Part shown: positions 33,302 to 41,554 of the stretch, piece after piece
Layout: each line of letters starts with the position of its first letter
Numbering within the stretch: position 1 is the stretch's first letter
Assembly (NCBI GenBank): GCA_040756415.1
Contig: JBFLYZ010000012.1
Span: forward strand, 9,217-73,216
Direction: 5' to 3'
DNA from: JBFLYZ01 sp040756415
Lineage (GTDB): Bacteria > Bacteroidota > Bacteroidia > JADZBD01
DNA length: 64,000 bases
Position numbers and translations under genes: made by a program
Notes under the pieces: model-generated
What the model was told of the DNA's origin: nothing
Database searches by the model: none
The model's input: the letters and a program-made list of their open reading frames with translations, nothing else

Positions 33302-35211
33302 TAATTATTCCTTAACAGGGTAAGGAAGCCGGGGAATGTTCTTCCGTCAGATAAATACAATATGAAATAATACGTACCATCTACAACATTCTTGCCATCC
33401 CAGTCATTCTGGTAATTGCTGTTCTCGTAGGTCACCTTTCCCCAGCGGTTATATACGACTAGCCTGCTGTTGGGATAGTGGTCAAGGTTCTCGAACTCAA
33501 AGAAATCGTTCTCGCCATCCCCGTTAGGGGTAAATACGTTGGGAATGGATATTTCGCAATCCATCTCCACGGTGACCAGCACCATTTCGGTATCAATGGT
33601 TCCGCACAGGTTCATCACGGTAATGAGGTAGGTGCTGGTGCCGGTAGTGCTGCTGATGGTGGTGCTGGGCGTATTGGCGTTCACCACGTCCGGCCCGGAA
33701 ACAGTGGTCCAGGAATAGGATGAGGCCGTGCCCGTGACGGTGGCATTGAGCTGCACCTCTTCCCCTACGCAAACCGTAATATCAGGCGAGCTTACTGAAA
33801 GCGCGGAAGGGATCACGTTCACGGTGATCGTTTGCGGTGTGACCACCGAGTTACAGCTATCGGTCACCGTTACCGAATAGGTGGTCGTAACAGTAGGCGA
33901 TACAACAATGCTGGGCAGGTTGGAGCCGGTCGACCAGCTATAGGTATAGGGCTGCACGCCACCGCTGGCCTGGGCGCTGAGGAATACCTGGTCGCCAGGG
34001 CATATGGACGTATCCGCTGAAGCGGACAGGCTCATGGGTACATAATCACCGATGTAGAAGGTCACGTAGGTCACGCCCTGGGTACAAAAGCCGGTTGTCA
34101 CAGCTTGTATATTAACGGTATCGAGCCCTTCGGGCAGCCCATCGGAAGTGGCGGTAATGCAGATAGTGACCGTATCCACGCCAACCGGGAAGATCACCTG
34201 GCTGGGCACCTGGGTATAGTCGGTACCGTTTGTGGCGTTGCCGGAAATGTTCAGTTGCACCGTATCGGCAAGGGTGGTATTGGTGCGGATGAAGTGCAGG
34301 CAGGCCTGCCCGCAGCCTTCGAACAGGGTAGAATCGTTCGGGCCGCCATAGCTGATATCGGCCTGGATATTGATGCCGCTGGCCGAGAAGCTGCCCGCCT
34401 CCAGGAAAACGCCCGAGTCGATCCAGTCGTCACCGCCATCGCCAATGGCCAGCTTGATGTGATAGGTCTGACCGCACTGAACCGGGTACGAAGCCGTAAG
34501 CGGAACGGTAAAGCCATCGTACTGCACATCGGGCCCGTCAGGCGCGGTGCCGGTACCATTGCCGTCACCGTTATCGAAATAGTACTGGCCGTTATTGTTC
34601 AGGTTCAGGTTGAACATGGTCACCGGCAATGTGGTCTGAGGGATGAGGGCGATGTTCACCGCGTTGTTGGTGAACGGCCCGTTGATGCCCGGACCGCTCA
34701 GGAAGAAGCCAAAGCCATCATTGATCCCACCGGGAAAGGTGCTTACATACTCCATGTATTCGTCCGAGCCGAACACATAACGGAACTTGACGGTATCGGC
34801 CATGGGAACGAAATCGAACTCCAGGATACAGGCATCGTAGCTGAGCGTGGGCGACATGATCAAATCCAGGTCGGGATCGCCCGGCAGCCCGCTCTGCAGC
34901 GCTGCGTTGGACGAGTTGTTCGGGCCGGGGGCCAGGGCGATATCACCGCTGGTCATGATAATACCGCTGTCGAGGTTAAGGTTGGTGCCTACCCCGTTGA
35001 AAAAGCCAATGGCAACGGGAACGCCATTATAGGTGAAGTTGGATGCGGTAACCCCCGAACCAAGCAGCACGTTCTGCACCAGGTACGAAACGCTGTTGTA
35101 AGGCGCGTTGTTGGTAACGCTGATCTGGGCTGAAACGGGGGCAGAAAAAAAATGAGCAGCCGCGAGGCAGCCGCTCATAAGAATTGAAAAGCTTAGCTTT
35201 TTTACGCTCAT
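33301..35211 (-). CDS. Choice-of-anchor L surface protein, T9SS type B (paralogue 1)
   Basis: Exported protein of 636 residues, second gene of the unit. Signal peptide (ends at PVSAQ), a choice-of-anchor L domain (about 35-290: NAPYNSVSYLVQNVLLG, SGIIMTSGDIALAPGPNN, RYVFGSDEYMEYVSTFPGGINDGFGFFLSGPG), a Calx-beta-like stretch (NATNGTDYTQVPSQVIFPVG), an SprB-type repeat (SICPGDQVFLSAQASGGVQPYTYSWSTG), an Ig-like domain, and a type B sorting domain starting ISIPNVFTPNGDGENDFF. Its first 300 residues closely resemble the gene upstream, 10 bp away, so the pair is a tandem duplication with diverged C-terminal halves. Confidence 0.88.
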   Translation of the reverse strand: MSVKKLSFSILMSGCLAAAHFFSAPVSAQISVTNNAPYNSVSYLVQNVLLGSGVTASNFTYNGVPVAIGFFNGVGTNLNLDSGIIMTSGDIALAPGPNNSSNAALQSGLPGDPDLDLIMSPTLSYDACILEFDFVPMADTVKFRYVFGSDEYMEYVSTFPGGINDGFGFFLSGPGINGPFTNNAVNIALIPQTTLPVTMFNLNLNNNGQYYFDNGDGNGTGTAPDGPDVQYDGFTVPLTASYPVQCGQTYHIKLAIGDGGDDWIDSGVFLEAGSFSASGINIQADISYGGPNDSTLFEGCGQACLHFIRTNTTLADTVQLNISGNATNGTDYTQVPSQVIFPVGVDTVTICITATSDGLPEGLDTVNIQAVTTGFCTQGVTYVTFYIGDYVPMSLSASADTSICPGDQVFLSAQASGGVQPYTYSWSTGSNLPSIVVSPTVTTTYSVTVTDSCNSVVTPQTITVNVIPSALSVSSPDITVCVGEEVQLNATVTGTASSYSWTTVSGPDVVNANTPSTTISSTTGTSTYLITVMNLCGTIDTEMVLVTVEMDCEISIPNVFTPNGDGENDFFEFENLDHYPNSRLVVYNRWGKVTYENSNYQNDWDGKNVVDGTYYFILYLSDGRTFPGFLTLLRNN

Positions 35212-35221
35212 AAAAAAGGGT

Positions 35222-37138
35222 TTATCGGATTACACTGACATGAGTAACACGGTGTATTTTTTTATTCATGGGCGCTTCAATGTCGAAAACCGCGATATAA
35301 ACACCCTCGGGAACGATCTCTCCTCCTATCCTGCCGTCCCATCCCTTAGTGATGTCATTCGTCTTATAGATCATTTCTCCCCAGCGGTTAAAGATCATCA
35401 TCTGGTATTCGAGTATACCCACTCCCGAGGCGGTATAAACATCGTTATGCCCGTCACCGTTAGGGGTGAACGAATTACAGGTCCAGAAATAAAAATCCGG
35501 GTAGATGGTAACCACTTCGGTAATGGTATGCGTGCATCCCGCTGCATCGGTAACCGTGAGCGTAACAACAAAGTTATAGGTCTGGTCGTTGGGATAAGTA
35601 TGGCTCGGGTTCTGCAGCGCAGAGGTATTGCCGTCACCGAAATCCCACGAGTACGAAACGATATTGGAGAACGAGCCCGCACCGACAAAATCGATGGTGT
35701 TCACCGTAGCGAAGCTGTAGCTGATCACCGCGGTAGGCTGCGAGGTATATGCCGTTACGGTTTGCTGGGCGGTATTGCCGCAGGTATCCGTAGCTATCAC
35801 CGTATAGGTGGTGGTAGTGGCCGGGGTAACGGTAACCGTTGCCCCCGTTTGCCCATCGCTCCAACTGTACTGGTAGCCGGGCATGCCGCCCGATGCGGTT
35901 GCGCTGATCGTTGCCGTGCCCGATGGGCACACGGTATCCCCGTCCGTCAGAATAACTGGCGGATCCACATTCATAATGTAAATGGTGATGGTATCCGGGG
36001 TGCTGGAATTACACGGGCCCATCTGCAGGAGTATGAACTGGATGGTCTCTATCCCCTCTGAAAGATTGTCCATGATGGGAGATACCACAATGCCGATAGA
36101 GTCGGTCCCGACCGGGAAGATGACCTGGTTGGGAATGAAAGACACATCCACTCCATTGGTGGCCGTGCCGGCCAGCGTGATCTGTACCGTATCCTGGGTC
36201 AGCGTATCGTTGCCCCGGTCGAAATACACTACCAGCGAGCCGCATCCTTCGTAAACCGTGGAATCGTTTCCATTGATATTGGCTCCAGCACTGGCAGCGC
36301 CAACCACCACCCCGGCCGATGAAAAGCTACCCGCTTCCAGGAAAACACCTGAATCTATCCACCAGTCTCCACCATCGCCTATAGCGATCTTGATGTGGTA
36401 CTGCTGGCCGCATTGTACGGCCGAAACAGCCGTAAGGGGAACGGTAAAGCCATCGTACTGAACGGTAAGGCCGTCAGGAGCGGTACCGGAACCCATGCCG
36501 TTACCGTTATCGAAATAATACTGGCTGTTATTGTTCAGGTTGAGGTTGAACATGGTAACAGGCAAGGTAGTATTCGGGATCAACGCGATGTTCTTCGAGT
36601 TATTGGAGTAAGGGCCGGTAATGCCGGGACCGCTCAGGAAAAACCCGAAACCGTCATTAATGCCGCCAGGGAAACTACTCACCCACTCCATATACTCATC
36701 CGAGCCGAACACATAGCGGAACTTGATGGTATCTGACATGGGAATAAAATCAAACTCGATTATGCAGGCATCATAGCTCAATGTTGGGCTCATGATCATA
36801 TCCAGGTCGGGGTCACCGGGCAGGCTGCTGACCAGGGCGGCCGAAGGGGTATTATTGGGGCCTGGCGCAAGGTTGATATCACCGCTGGTCATGATTATGC
36901 CGCTATCCAGTCCCAGGTTGGAATTGGTGCCGTCAAAAAAACCCATGGCGATAGGCAGGCCGTTCATAGTAAAATTACTGGCCGTTACGCCCTGTCCGAG
37001 CAGCACGTTCTGAACCAGGTAGGAGACCGAGTTATAAGGCGGGGCATTGGTAACGGTAAGCTGGGCCTTGGCAGCGTGACTGAACAGGCCGAGCAGGAGA
37101 ATTATAGTGGGGATTCTAACGGTAAACAGATTTTTCAT
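35222..37138 (-). CDS. Choice-of-anchor L surface protein, T9SS type B (paralogue 2)
   Basis: Exported protein of 638 residues, first gene of the unit. Signal peptide (ends AAKAQ), choice-of-anchor L domain (about 30-290) very like its downstream paralogue, a Calx-beta-like segment (TATNGVDVSFIPNQVIFPVG), an SprB-like repeat (TVCPSGTATISATASGGMPGYQYSWSDG), then a PKD domain (SYSWDFGDGNTSALQNPSHTY) where paralogue 1 has an Ig domain, and a type B sorting domain (NSFTPNGDGHNDVYTASG). The leader has a perfect -7 element about 35 nt upstream of the ATG. No substrate is known for the anchor-L domain. Confidence 0.88.
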   Translation of the reverse strand: MKNLFTVRIPTIILLLGLFSHAAKAQLTVTNAPPYNSVSYLVQNVLLGQGVTASNFTMNGLPIAMGFFDGTNSNLGLDSGIIMTSGDINLAPGPNNTPSAALVSSLPGDPDLDMIMSPTLSYDACIIEFDFIPMSDTIKFRYVFGSDEYMEWVSSFPGGINDGFGFFLSGPGITGPYSNNSKNIALIPNTTLPVTMFNLNLNNNSQYYFDNGNGMGSGTAPDGLTVQYDGFTVPLTAVSAVQCGQQYHIKIAIGDGGDWWIDSGVFLEAGSFSSAGVVVGAASAGANINGNDSTVYEGCGSLVVYFDRGNDTLTQDTVQITLAGTATNGVDVSFIPNQVIFPVGTDSIGIVVSPIMDNLSEGIETIQFILLQMGPCNSSTPDTITIYIMNVDPPVILTDGDTVCPSGTATISATASGGMPGYQYSWSDGQTGATVTVTPATTTTYTVIATDTCGNTAQQTVTAYTSQPTAVISYSFATVNTIDFVGAGSFSNIVSYSWDFGDGNTSALQNPSHTYPNDQTYNFVVTLTVTDAAGCTHTITEVVTIYPDFYFWTCNSFTPNGDGHNDVYTASGVGILEYQMMIFNRWGEMIYKTNDITKGWDGRIGGEIVPEGVYIAVFDIEAPMNKKIHRVTHVSVIR

Positions 37139-37173
37139 GACCCGGGTTAATTAGCTCTGAATTAGATGATTAG

Positions 37174-37181
37174 CAAAAATA
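37174..37181 (-). promoter_or_regulatory. -7 promoter element (TATTTTTG) of the T9SS type B operon
   Basis: Perfect TAnnTTTG on the minus strand, 35 nt before the ATG at 37138. It lies 5 bp from a TTTTCGCCAAAA sequence that recurs at 37323-37334. Confidence 0.58.
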
Positions 37182-37186
37182 ACACA

Positions 37187-37355
37187 TTTTCGCCAAAAAA
37201 TCCAAACATTTTATCGTAATTTTTAATGCCTTTGTCGTGTATTATTAGCTATTGGTGGGGAACAAAGCCTGGGCTGCAAGCTCTGAAAACAAGACGCTGA
37301 AAGGGCCCGAAAGGTTGCATATTTTTCGCCAAAATCGGTCAAAAAACCGCGGTTT
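37187..37355. promoter_or_regulatory. Direct repeats and palindrome in a divergent control region
   Basis: TTTTCGCCAAAA occurs at 37187-37198 and again at 37323-37334. A perfect 12-bp palindrome AAACCGCGGTTT lies at 37344-37355, 12 bp before a weak -7-like CAACTTTG (37368-37375) for the peptidase gene. The rest of the 289-bp gap shows no gene or RNA. These are plausible operator sites for the divergent genes, by position only. Confidence 0.35.
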
Positions 37356-37427
37356 GATTAATTATTGCAACTTTGCAGGCGGCTGATCCGGCTAAACACA
37401 TAATTTACAAACGCTTAACCTTGTAAA

Positions 37428-38798
37428 ATGGAAAAAATTCAGGAATACATCAGTGAGCATAAAGACCGTTTTATTTCCGAGCTGATCGAGCTGCTTCGCA
37501 TTCCATCGATCAGCGCAGACCCCCAATACAAGACCGATGTGGCGCGGACTGCCGATGCCGTGAAGCAGCGGCTGACCGATGCCGGTGCCGACAGGGTGGA
37601 AGTATGTCCCACAGCGGGGCATCCCATCGTATATGGCGAAAAGATACTTGACCCGAAGCTGCCTACCGTGCTTGTGTACGGGCACTATGATGTGCAGCCG
37701 CCCGATCCGCTCGAGCTCTGGCACTCGCCACCCTTCGAGCCCGTGATCAAAGACGGCAAGATCTACGCGCGCGGGGCCTGCGATGATAAGGGGCAGGTAT
37801 ATATGCACATCAAAGCTTTTGAATATATGATGCGCAGCCATTCGCTGCCTTGCAACATCAAGTTCATGATCGAGGGGGAAGAAGAAGTGGGATCGGCCAA
37901 CCTCGGCAGCTTTGTCAGGCAGAACAAGGAAAAGCTCAAAGCCGACATCATCCTGATATCCGATACGTCCATCATTGCGAACGATATCCCGGCCATTAAT
38001 GTGGGACTGCGCGGCCTGTGCTATGTGGAAGTGGAGGTGACCGGTCCCAACCGCGACCTGCATTCGGGAGTTTACGGAGGCGCTGTGGCTAATCCCGTGA
38101 ATGTGCTCTGCGAGATGATCGCCAGGCTGAAGGATAAGAACGGCAAGATCACCGTCCCGGGATTCTATAAGGATGTGGCCATCGTGAGCAAAAAAGAAAG
38201 GGCACAGATGGCCAAGGCTCCATTCTCGATAAAAGCGTTCAAAAAAGACCTTGATATCGCTGATGTGGCCGGTGAGAAAGGATATTCTACGCTCGAACGC
38301 ACTTCCATACGCCCCACGCTCGATGTCAACGGCATCTGGGGCGGTTATACCGGGGCGGGCGCCAAAACCGTGCTGCCATCCAAAGCGTTTGCCAAAATAT
38401 CCATGCGCCTGGTGCCCAACCAGAACTCGCTTAAGGTCGCCAGACTTTTTGAAAAACATTTCCGATCGCTGGCTCCTAAGTCCGTTCGCGTTAAGGTGAG
38501 CTTCCATCATGGAGGCGAGCCGGTGGTCACGCCTACCGATTCAATAGGCTATCGTGCCGCCAGCAAGGCCATGGAAACCACCTTTGGCAAAAAGCCGATC
38601 CCCGTGCGCGCGGGAGGCAGCATTCCCATCGTGGCGCTTTTCAAGGCAGAACTGGGCCTTGACTCCATACTGATGGGATTCGGCCTGGATTCGGACAACA
38701 TCCACTCCCCGAACGAAAAGTTCGGCATATTCAATTACCTGAAAGGGATAGAGACCATTCCGTATTTTTTCAAGTATTACACTGAAATGGCACAATAA
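37428..38798 (+). CDS. M20 family metallopeptidase (dipeptidase-like)
   Basis: Cytoplasmic zinc exopeptidase of 456 residues. Ligands and catalytic residues are in place: His87 and Asp89 in VYGHYDVQPPD, Asp119/Asp120 in GACDDKGQ, Glu151/Glu152 in MIEGEEEVGS, and late His residues near DSDNIHSPNE. The insert domain (about 190-330) is the dimerisation lid. The length and the region GGSIPIVALFKAELGLDS fit the dipeptidase/carnosinase-like M20 branch rather than aminoacylases; exact specificity cannot be read. A lipoprotein gene follows 16 bp downstream. Confidence 0.93.
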   Translation: MEKIQEYISEHKDRFISELIELLRIPSISADPQYKTDVARTADAVKQRLTDAGADRVEVCPTAGHPIVYGEKILDPKLPTVLVYGHYDVQPPDPLELWHSPPFEPVIKDGKIYARGACDDKGQVYMHIKAFEYMMRSHSLPCNIKFMIEGEEEVGSANLGSFVRQNKEKLKADIILISDTSIIANDIPAINVGLRGLCYVEVEVTGPNRDLHSGVYGGAVANPVNVLCEMIARLKDKNGKITVPGFYKDVAIVSKKERAQMAKAPFSIKAFKKDLDIADVAGEKGYSTLERTSIRPTLDVNGIWGGYTGAGAKTVLPSKAFAKISMRLVPNQNSLKVARLFEKHFRSLAPKSVRVKVSFHHGGEPVVTPTDSIGYRAASKAMETTFGKKPIPVRAGGSIPIVALFKAELGLDSILMGFGLDSDNIHSPNEKFGIFNYLKGIETIPYFFKYYTEMAQ

Positions 38799-38814
38799 GT
38801 GCTCTGCTTCCGGC

Positions 38815-39270
38815 ATGAAAAAACCCCTGGCCTGCATCCTCCTGTCTTTCCTGCTGCTGCTTCAGGGTTGCGGGGATGTGCAAATGATCACGGTGAGCAA
38901 GATCCAGAAAAGCAGGATACTCCGCCTCGATTCGAAAGGAATAGAAATGGAGCTGACGGTGAACATAAAGAATCCCAACAACATGGGATTTAACATCTAC
39001 AGGGCCGAATTCGATGTGTCGGTTAACGGCATGGCGGTAGGACGGGGCGGCATCGATAAAAAGATGCGTATCCGGGCCAACAGCGATGATGCGCATACCT
39101 TCACCGTATCGTCCGATTTTTCGAAGCTCTCGTTCGCTGACCTGCCCAAGATCATGAAGCTGGCCAACTCGAAGAGCGCCTCCATCGGCCTGAAAGGATT
39201 TATCAAAGCGGGAAAGATCTTCTACAAAAAGACCTTTGAAGTGGACCGTACGGAAAACGTCAGCTTCTGA
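38815..39270 (+). CDS. LEA type 2-like lipoprotein
   Basis: Protein of 151 residues with a lipoprotein signal peptide (lipobox LLQGC). The mature part is one LEA_2/WHy-like beta domain: a strand pattern KGIEMELTVNIKNPNNMGFNIYRAEFDVSVNGMAVGRG followed by an amphipathic stretch and TFEVDRTENVSF. In bacteria this family is thought to be membrane-protective or lipid-binding, mostly without experimental support. It is the last gene of the unit and its stop is 3 bp from the metallopeptidase stop on the other strand. Confidence 0.78.
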   Translation: MKKPLACILLSFLLLLQGCGDVQMITVSKIQKSRILRLDSKGIEMELTVNIKNPNNMGFNIYRAEFDVSVNGMAVGRGGIDKKMRIRANSDDAHTFTVSSDFSKLSFADLPKIMKLANSKSASIGLKGFIKAGKIFYKKTFEVDRTENVSF

Positions 39271-39273
39271 ACC

Positions 39274-40776
39274 TTATTTTTCTGAACGGGCAGTATCCAG
39301 GTAGTATCCCTGCTCTTCGAGCATCTTGAGCTTGGACGAATCCAACTCTCCCTTCCTGTACATTTCCATCAGTACCTGCAGGTAGCTCAACTCGGGCCGG
39401 GGCTGCTTTTCAAACTCGGTCCGCTTCAGCACGGGGAATCCCATCCCTCCCCTGTCGAAAGTAAAGATCACCTTATCCGATTGCGGATGCCAGCGGGTAA
39501 AGCGGATACGCTCATAATCCTGGTAAGCATGGTTCTCGAGGCTGAACACGTACCCTTCATGAGCGTTGTCCGTATTCCGGTACAAATGCTCCAGCCGGGT
39601 GATCCTGTGGTATTCGGTATAACGGGCATCGGCAAGCAAGGTGTTGAGCCCGAAGAAAACGATACCTCCTCCTATACCCCCGGCCACCAGGCACACCAGC
39701 AGGTAGGTGAACATCGCCATCCTCAGTTTTTTTCTCAGCGGCCTGAAGATGGGATAGGCCAGAACCGAGCCGGTGAGCAGGATACCGGTGATACTGGTCA
39801 TCGGCACGATGGTGCTCTTCAGCAGCGCCAGGAGTATAGGAACCAGAACCATACCGAAGATGAGGGGATAAAGGGCATACAGGATATTGCCTTTTTCGGG
39901 CAATACATCCTCTGCTATCATCTCCTCCTCTTCGCTCAGGGCCGAAGGGTCATAATCTTCGCGAAGGCGGCTCGTCTCCTCGTCCACCGCGTAATCTTTG
40001 GTCGTGTTCAGCGGGTCCTGGTTCAGCAGCACGCACAGGTGCCGGTAAATATGCGGCAGGTTAGCCTTAAAATCGGCCGGCACCTCGAAAAAATGCTCCA
40101 CGCATACCGCAAAGAACTCGTGCGTGTTCACACCGGCATAGTCGCGCAGAAAGGTCCTGGCGCCTTTGTTCATACGTTCGAAAACATCATAGCTCTCGTG
40201 CAGCCATTTGCGGAAATATTCCGCGAAGGCCTGGTCCGATTCTTCCCCGTACTTGATCTCCACCTTAAGCGCGTGCGCGATCTCGTGAAGCCCCAGGTTA
40301 AAGCGATCGTTGCCGATGCGGTAGCCCTGAACAAAATCCTTCCAGGAAAGCATGATCACCCCGCCCGTGGTGGTCCCGCCCTTGAGCTTACGGTCGATCA
40401 GGCGCGAATAGAATATCCCCGGGAAAACGCGGATGTAGCTGAAGTGAAGCAGGCGGTACTCCCGCAGGCCGAAGGTAGCCTGGGCGATGCAGGCCGATAT
40501 AAGCACCTTCATCTCCTCGGTCACCTCCAGCCCGTCACGGCCGTCAAAGTACTTCGTGACCATAATATTGAACAGGCGCTGGATGAATTTTTTCCTTCCC
40601 CCGGGGCTCAGACCCTGGTAATAGGCAAAATCCTTCAGGTACCTGTGGCAGCGCTGCACATCATAGGTTGTAACGGTCGCCCGCTCCCACCGCAGGCCCG
40701 GCCGGCTATGGCGCACCAGGCGCACGAACGCGCCCGCGCAAATTAAGATGACAATAAGAGCCAGAAAGCCGGCCAT
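39274..40776 (-). CDS. MtfA-like (M90) metallopeptidase with C-terminal membrane segments
   Basis: Protein of 500 residues. An N-terminal helix (GFLALIVILICAGAFVRL) leads into an M90/MtfA-type peptidase domain (about 45-270) with the zinc motif HEIAH (His164, Glu165, His168) and the downstream Glu in NTHEFFAVCVEHFFE. Three further hydrophobic helices (about 306-390) and a 100-residue C-terminal domain follow. E. coli MtfA is about 265 residues and soluble; the membrane extension is typical of Bacteroidota members. A perfect -7 element is 7 nt before the ATG, so the mRNA is nearly leaderless. Confidence 0.85.
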   Translation of the reverse strand: MAGFLALIVILICAGAFVRLVRHSRPGLRWERATVTTYDVQRCHRYLKDFAYYQGLSPGGRKKFIQRLFNIMVTKYFDGRDGLEVTEEMKVLISACIAQATFGLREYRLLHFSYIRVFPGIFYSRLIDRKLKGGTTTGGVIMLSWKDFVQGYRIGNDRFNLGLHEIAHALKVEIKYGEESDQAFAEYFRKWLHESYDVFERMNKGARTFLRDYAGVNTHEFFAVCVEHFFEVPADFKANLPHIYRHLCVLLNQDPLNTTKDYAVDEETSRLREDYDPSALSEEEEMIAEDVLPEKGNILYALYPLIFGMVLVPILLALLKSTIVPMTSITGILLTGSVLAYPIFRPLRKKLRMAMFTYLLVCLVAGGIGGGIVFFGLNTLLADARYTEYHRITRLEHLYRNTDNAHEGYVFSLENHAYQDYERIRFTRWHPQSDKVIFTFDRGGMGFPVLKRTEFEKQPRPELSYLQVLMEMYRKGELDSSKLKMLEEQGYYLDTARSEK

Positions 40777-40783
40777 GATCTTT

Positions 40784-40791
40784 CAAAATTA
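40784..40791 (-). promoter_or_regulatory. -7 promoter element (TAATTTTG), 7 nt before an ATG
   Basis: Perfect TAnnTTTG on the minus strand followed by AAAGATC and the ATG at 40776. It is back-to-back with the element at 40836-40843 in a 74-bp gap. Confidence 0.62.
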
Positions 40792-40835
40792 CTGCGGGAA
40801 GTTAGAAAAATAAAGATGCAGCCTGAAATTGTTAG

Positions 40836-40843
40836 TAGTTTTG
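40836..40843 (+). promoter_or_regulatory. -7 promoter element (TAGTTTTG), 7 nt before an ATG
   Basis: Perfect TAnnTTTG followed by CGCTGCG and the ATG at 40851. Confidence 0.62.
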
Positions 40844-40850
40844 CGCTGCG

Positions 40851-41462
40851 ATGAATACCACAGGGGCACACCAGCTCACGAAAGCCGTATGCTGCGGATG
40901 CTTTGTTTTTTTCCTGTCGTGCTCGGGCAACAGCGAGATCGACACCAGGGAAGACAGGCCGGCAGTTCAGGATACTTCCTACCCGGTGATCCGCGTGGCC
41001 AGCCAGTGGCAGACCGACCTCGACAAGGTGCAGGACACCATTTTTTACAGCGAAAGCGTAACCGATAATGTATACACCCTCAGGTACGCGGTGGGAAACG
41101 ACACCGATACCTATATCCTTAAGGCGGACGAACGGTTTGTGCCCAGGCTGCTGAGCAAGGGTTTCCATGAAAAGGGAAATCGCTTCCTTTACGATGGGAA
41201 AAGGCCTTTCCAGGTGGGAAGGGATGTTTATGCGGTATATAAGTACGCTGTGCTGATCGACAGCAGCGGCTGCTCGAGCAGTTACTGGAACCCGCGCCTG
41301 GGCATCTTCTATACCAAGTCCAACAAGTGGAAGACCTTCAACGTGGTGCGCACGCTTAGCGACAGCCTGCGTAATGCGGTAACGGGCAAGCTGATCCTGC
41401 TCATTGAGCAGGATTCCGTTTTCGCCAATGTATGCCCTGAACTGAAGCAGGATAGTTTATAA
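40851..41462 (+). CDS. Lipoprotein of unknown function
   Basis: Protein of 203 residues, not recognised. The N-terminus has a hydrophobic stretch with a lipobox (VFFLSC, about residues 19-24), followed by an acidic linker (EIDTREDRPAVQD) and a mixed alpha/beta domain. Distinctive segments are NVYTLRYAVGNDTDTYILKADERFVPRLLSKG and CSSSYWNPRLGIFYTKSNKWKTFNVV. No metal or catalytic motif is evident. A perfect -7 element is 7 nt before the ATG, back-to-back with that of the metallopeptidase gene, so the two may be coregulated. Confidence 0.68.
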   Translation: MNTTGAHQLTKAVCCGCFVFFLSCSGNSEIDTREDRPAVQDTSYPVIRVASQWQTDLDKVQDTIFYSESVTDNVYTLRYAVGNDTDTYILKADERFVPRLLSKGFHEKGNRFLYDGKRPFQVGRDVYAVYKYAVLIDSSGCSSSYWNPRLGIFYTKSNKWKTFNVVRTLSDSLRNAVTGKLILLIEQDSVFANVCPELKQDSL

Positions 41463-41480
41463 TCGTATTTTTTCTGATAG

Positions 41481-41488
41481 TAAATTTG
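41481..41488 (+). promoter_or_regulatory. -7 promoter element (TAAATTTG) of the DUF255 gene
   Basis: Perfect TAnnTTTG, 66 nt before the chosen ATG at 41555. A TTG in frame at 41498 lies 9 nt after it but has no support from the protein family. Confidence 0.5.
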
Positions 41489-41554
41489 TAACTTCGTTTG
41501 GAGTCGATTACCGCAGCCCATTCAGTAACGCTGCTGTATTTCCCGCCCGGCAGC

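Noticed and set aside
41498..41554. A TTG start at 41498 for the DUF255 gene
   Set aside because: The added 19 residues have no family counterpart; the ATG at 41555 gives the canonical N-terminus.
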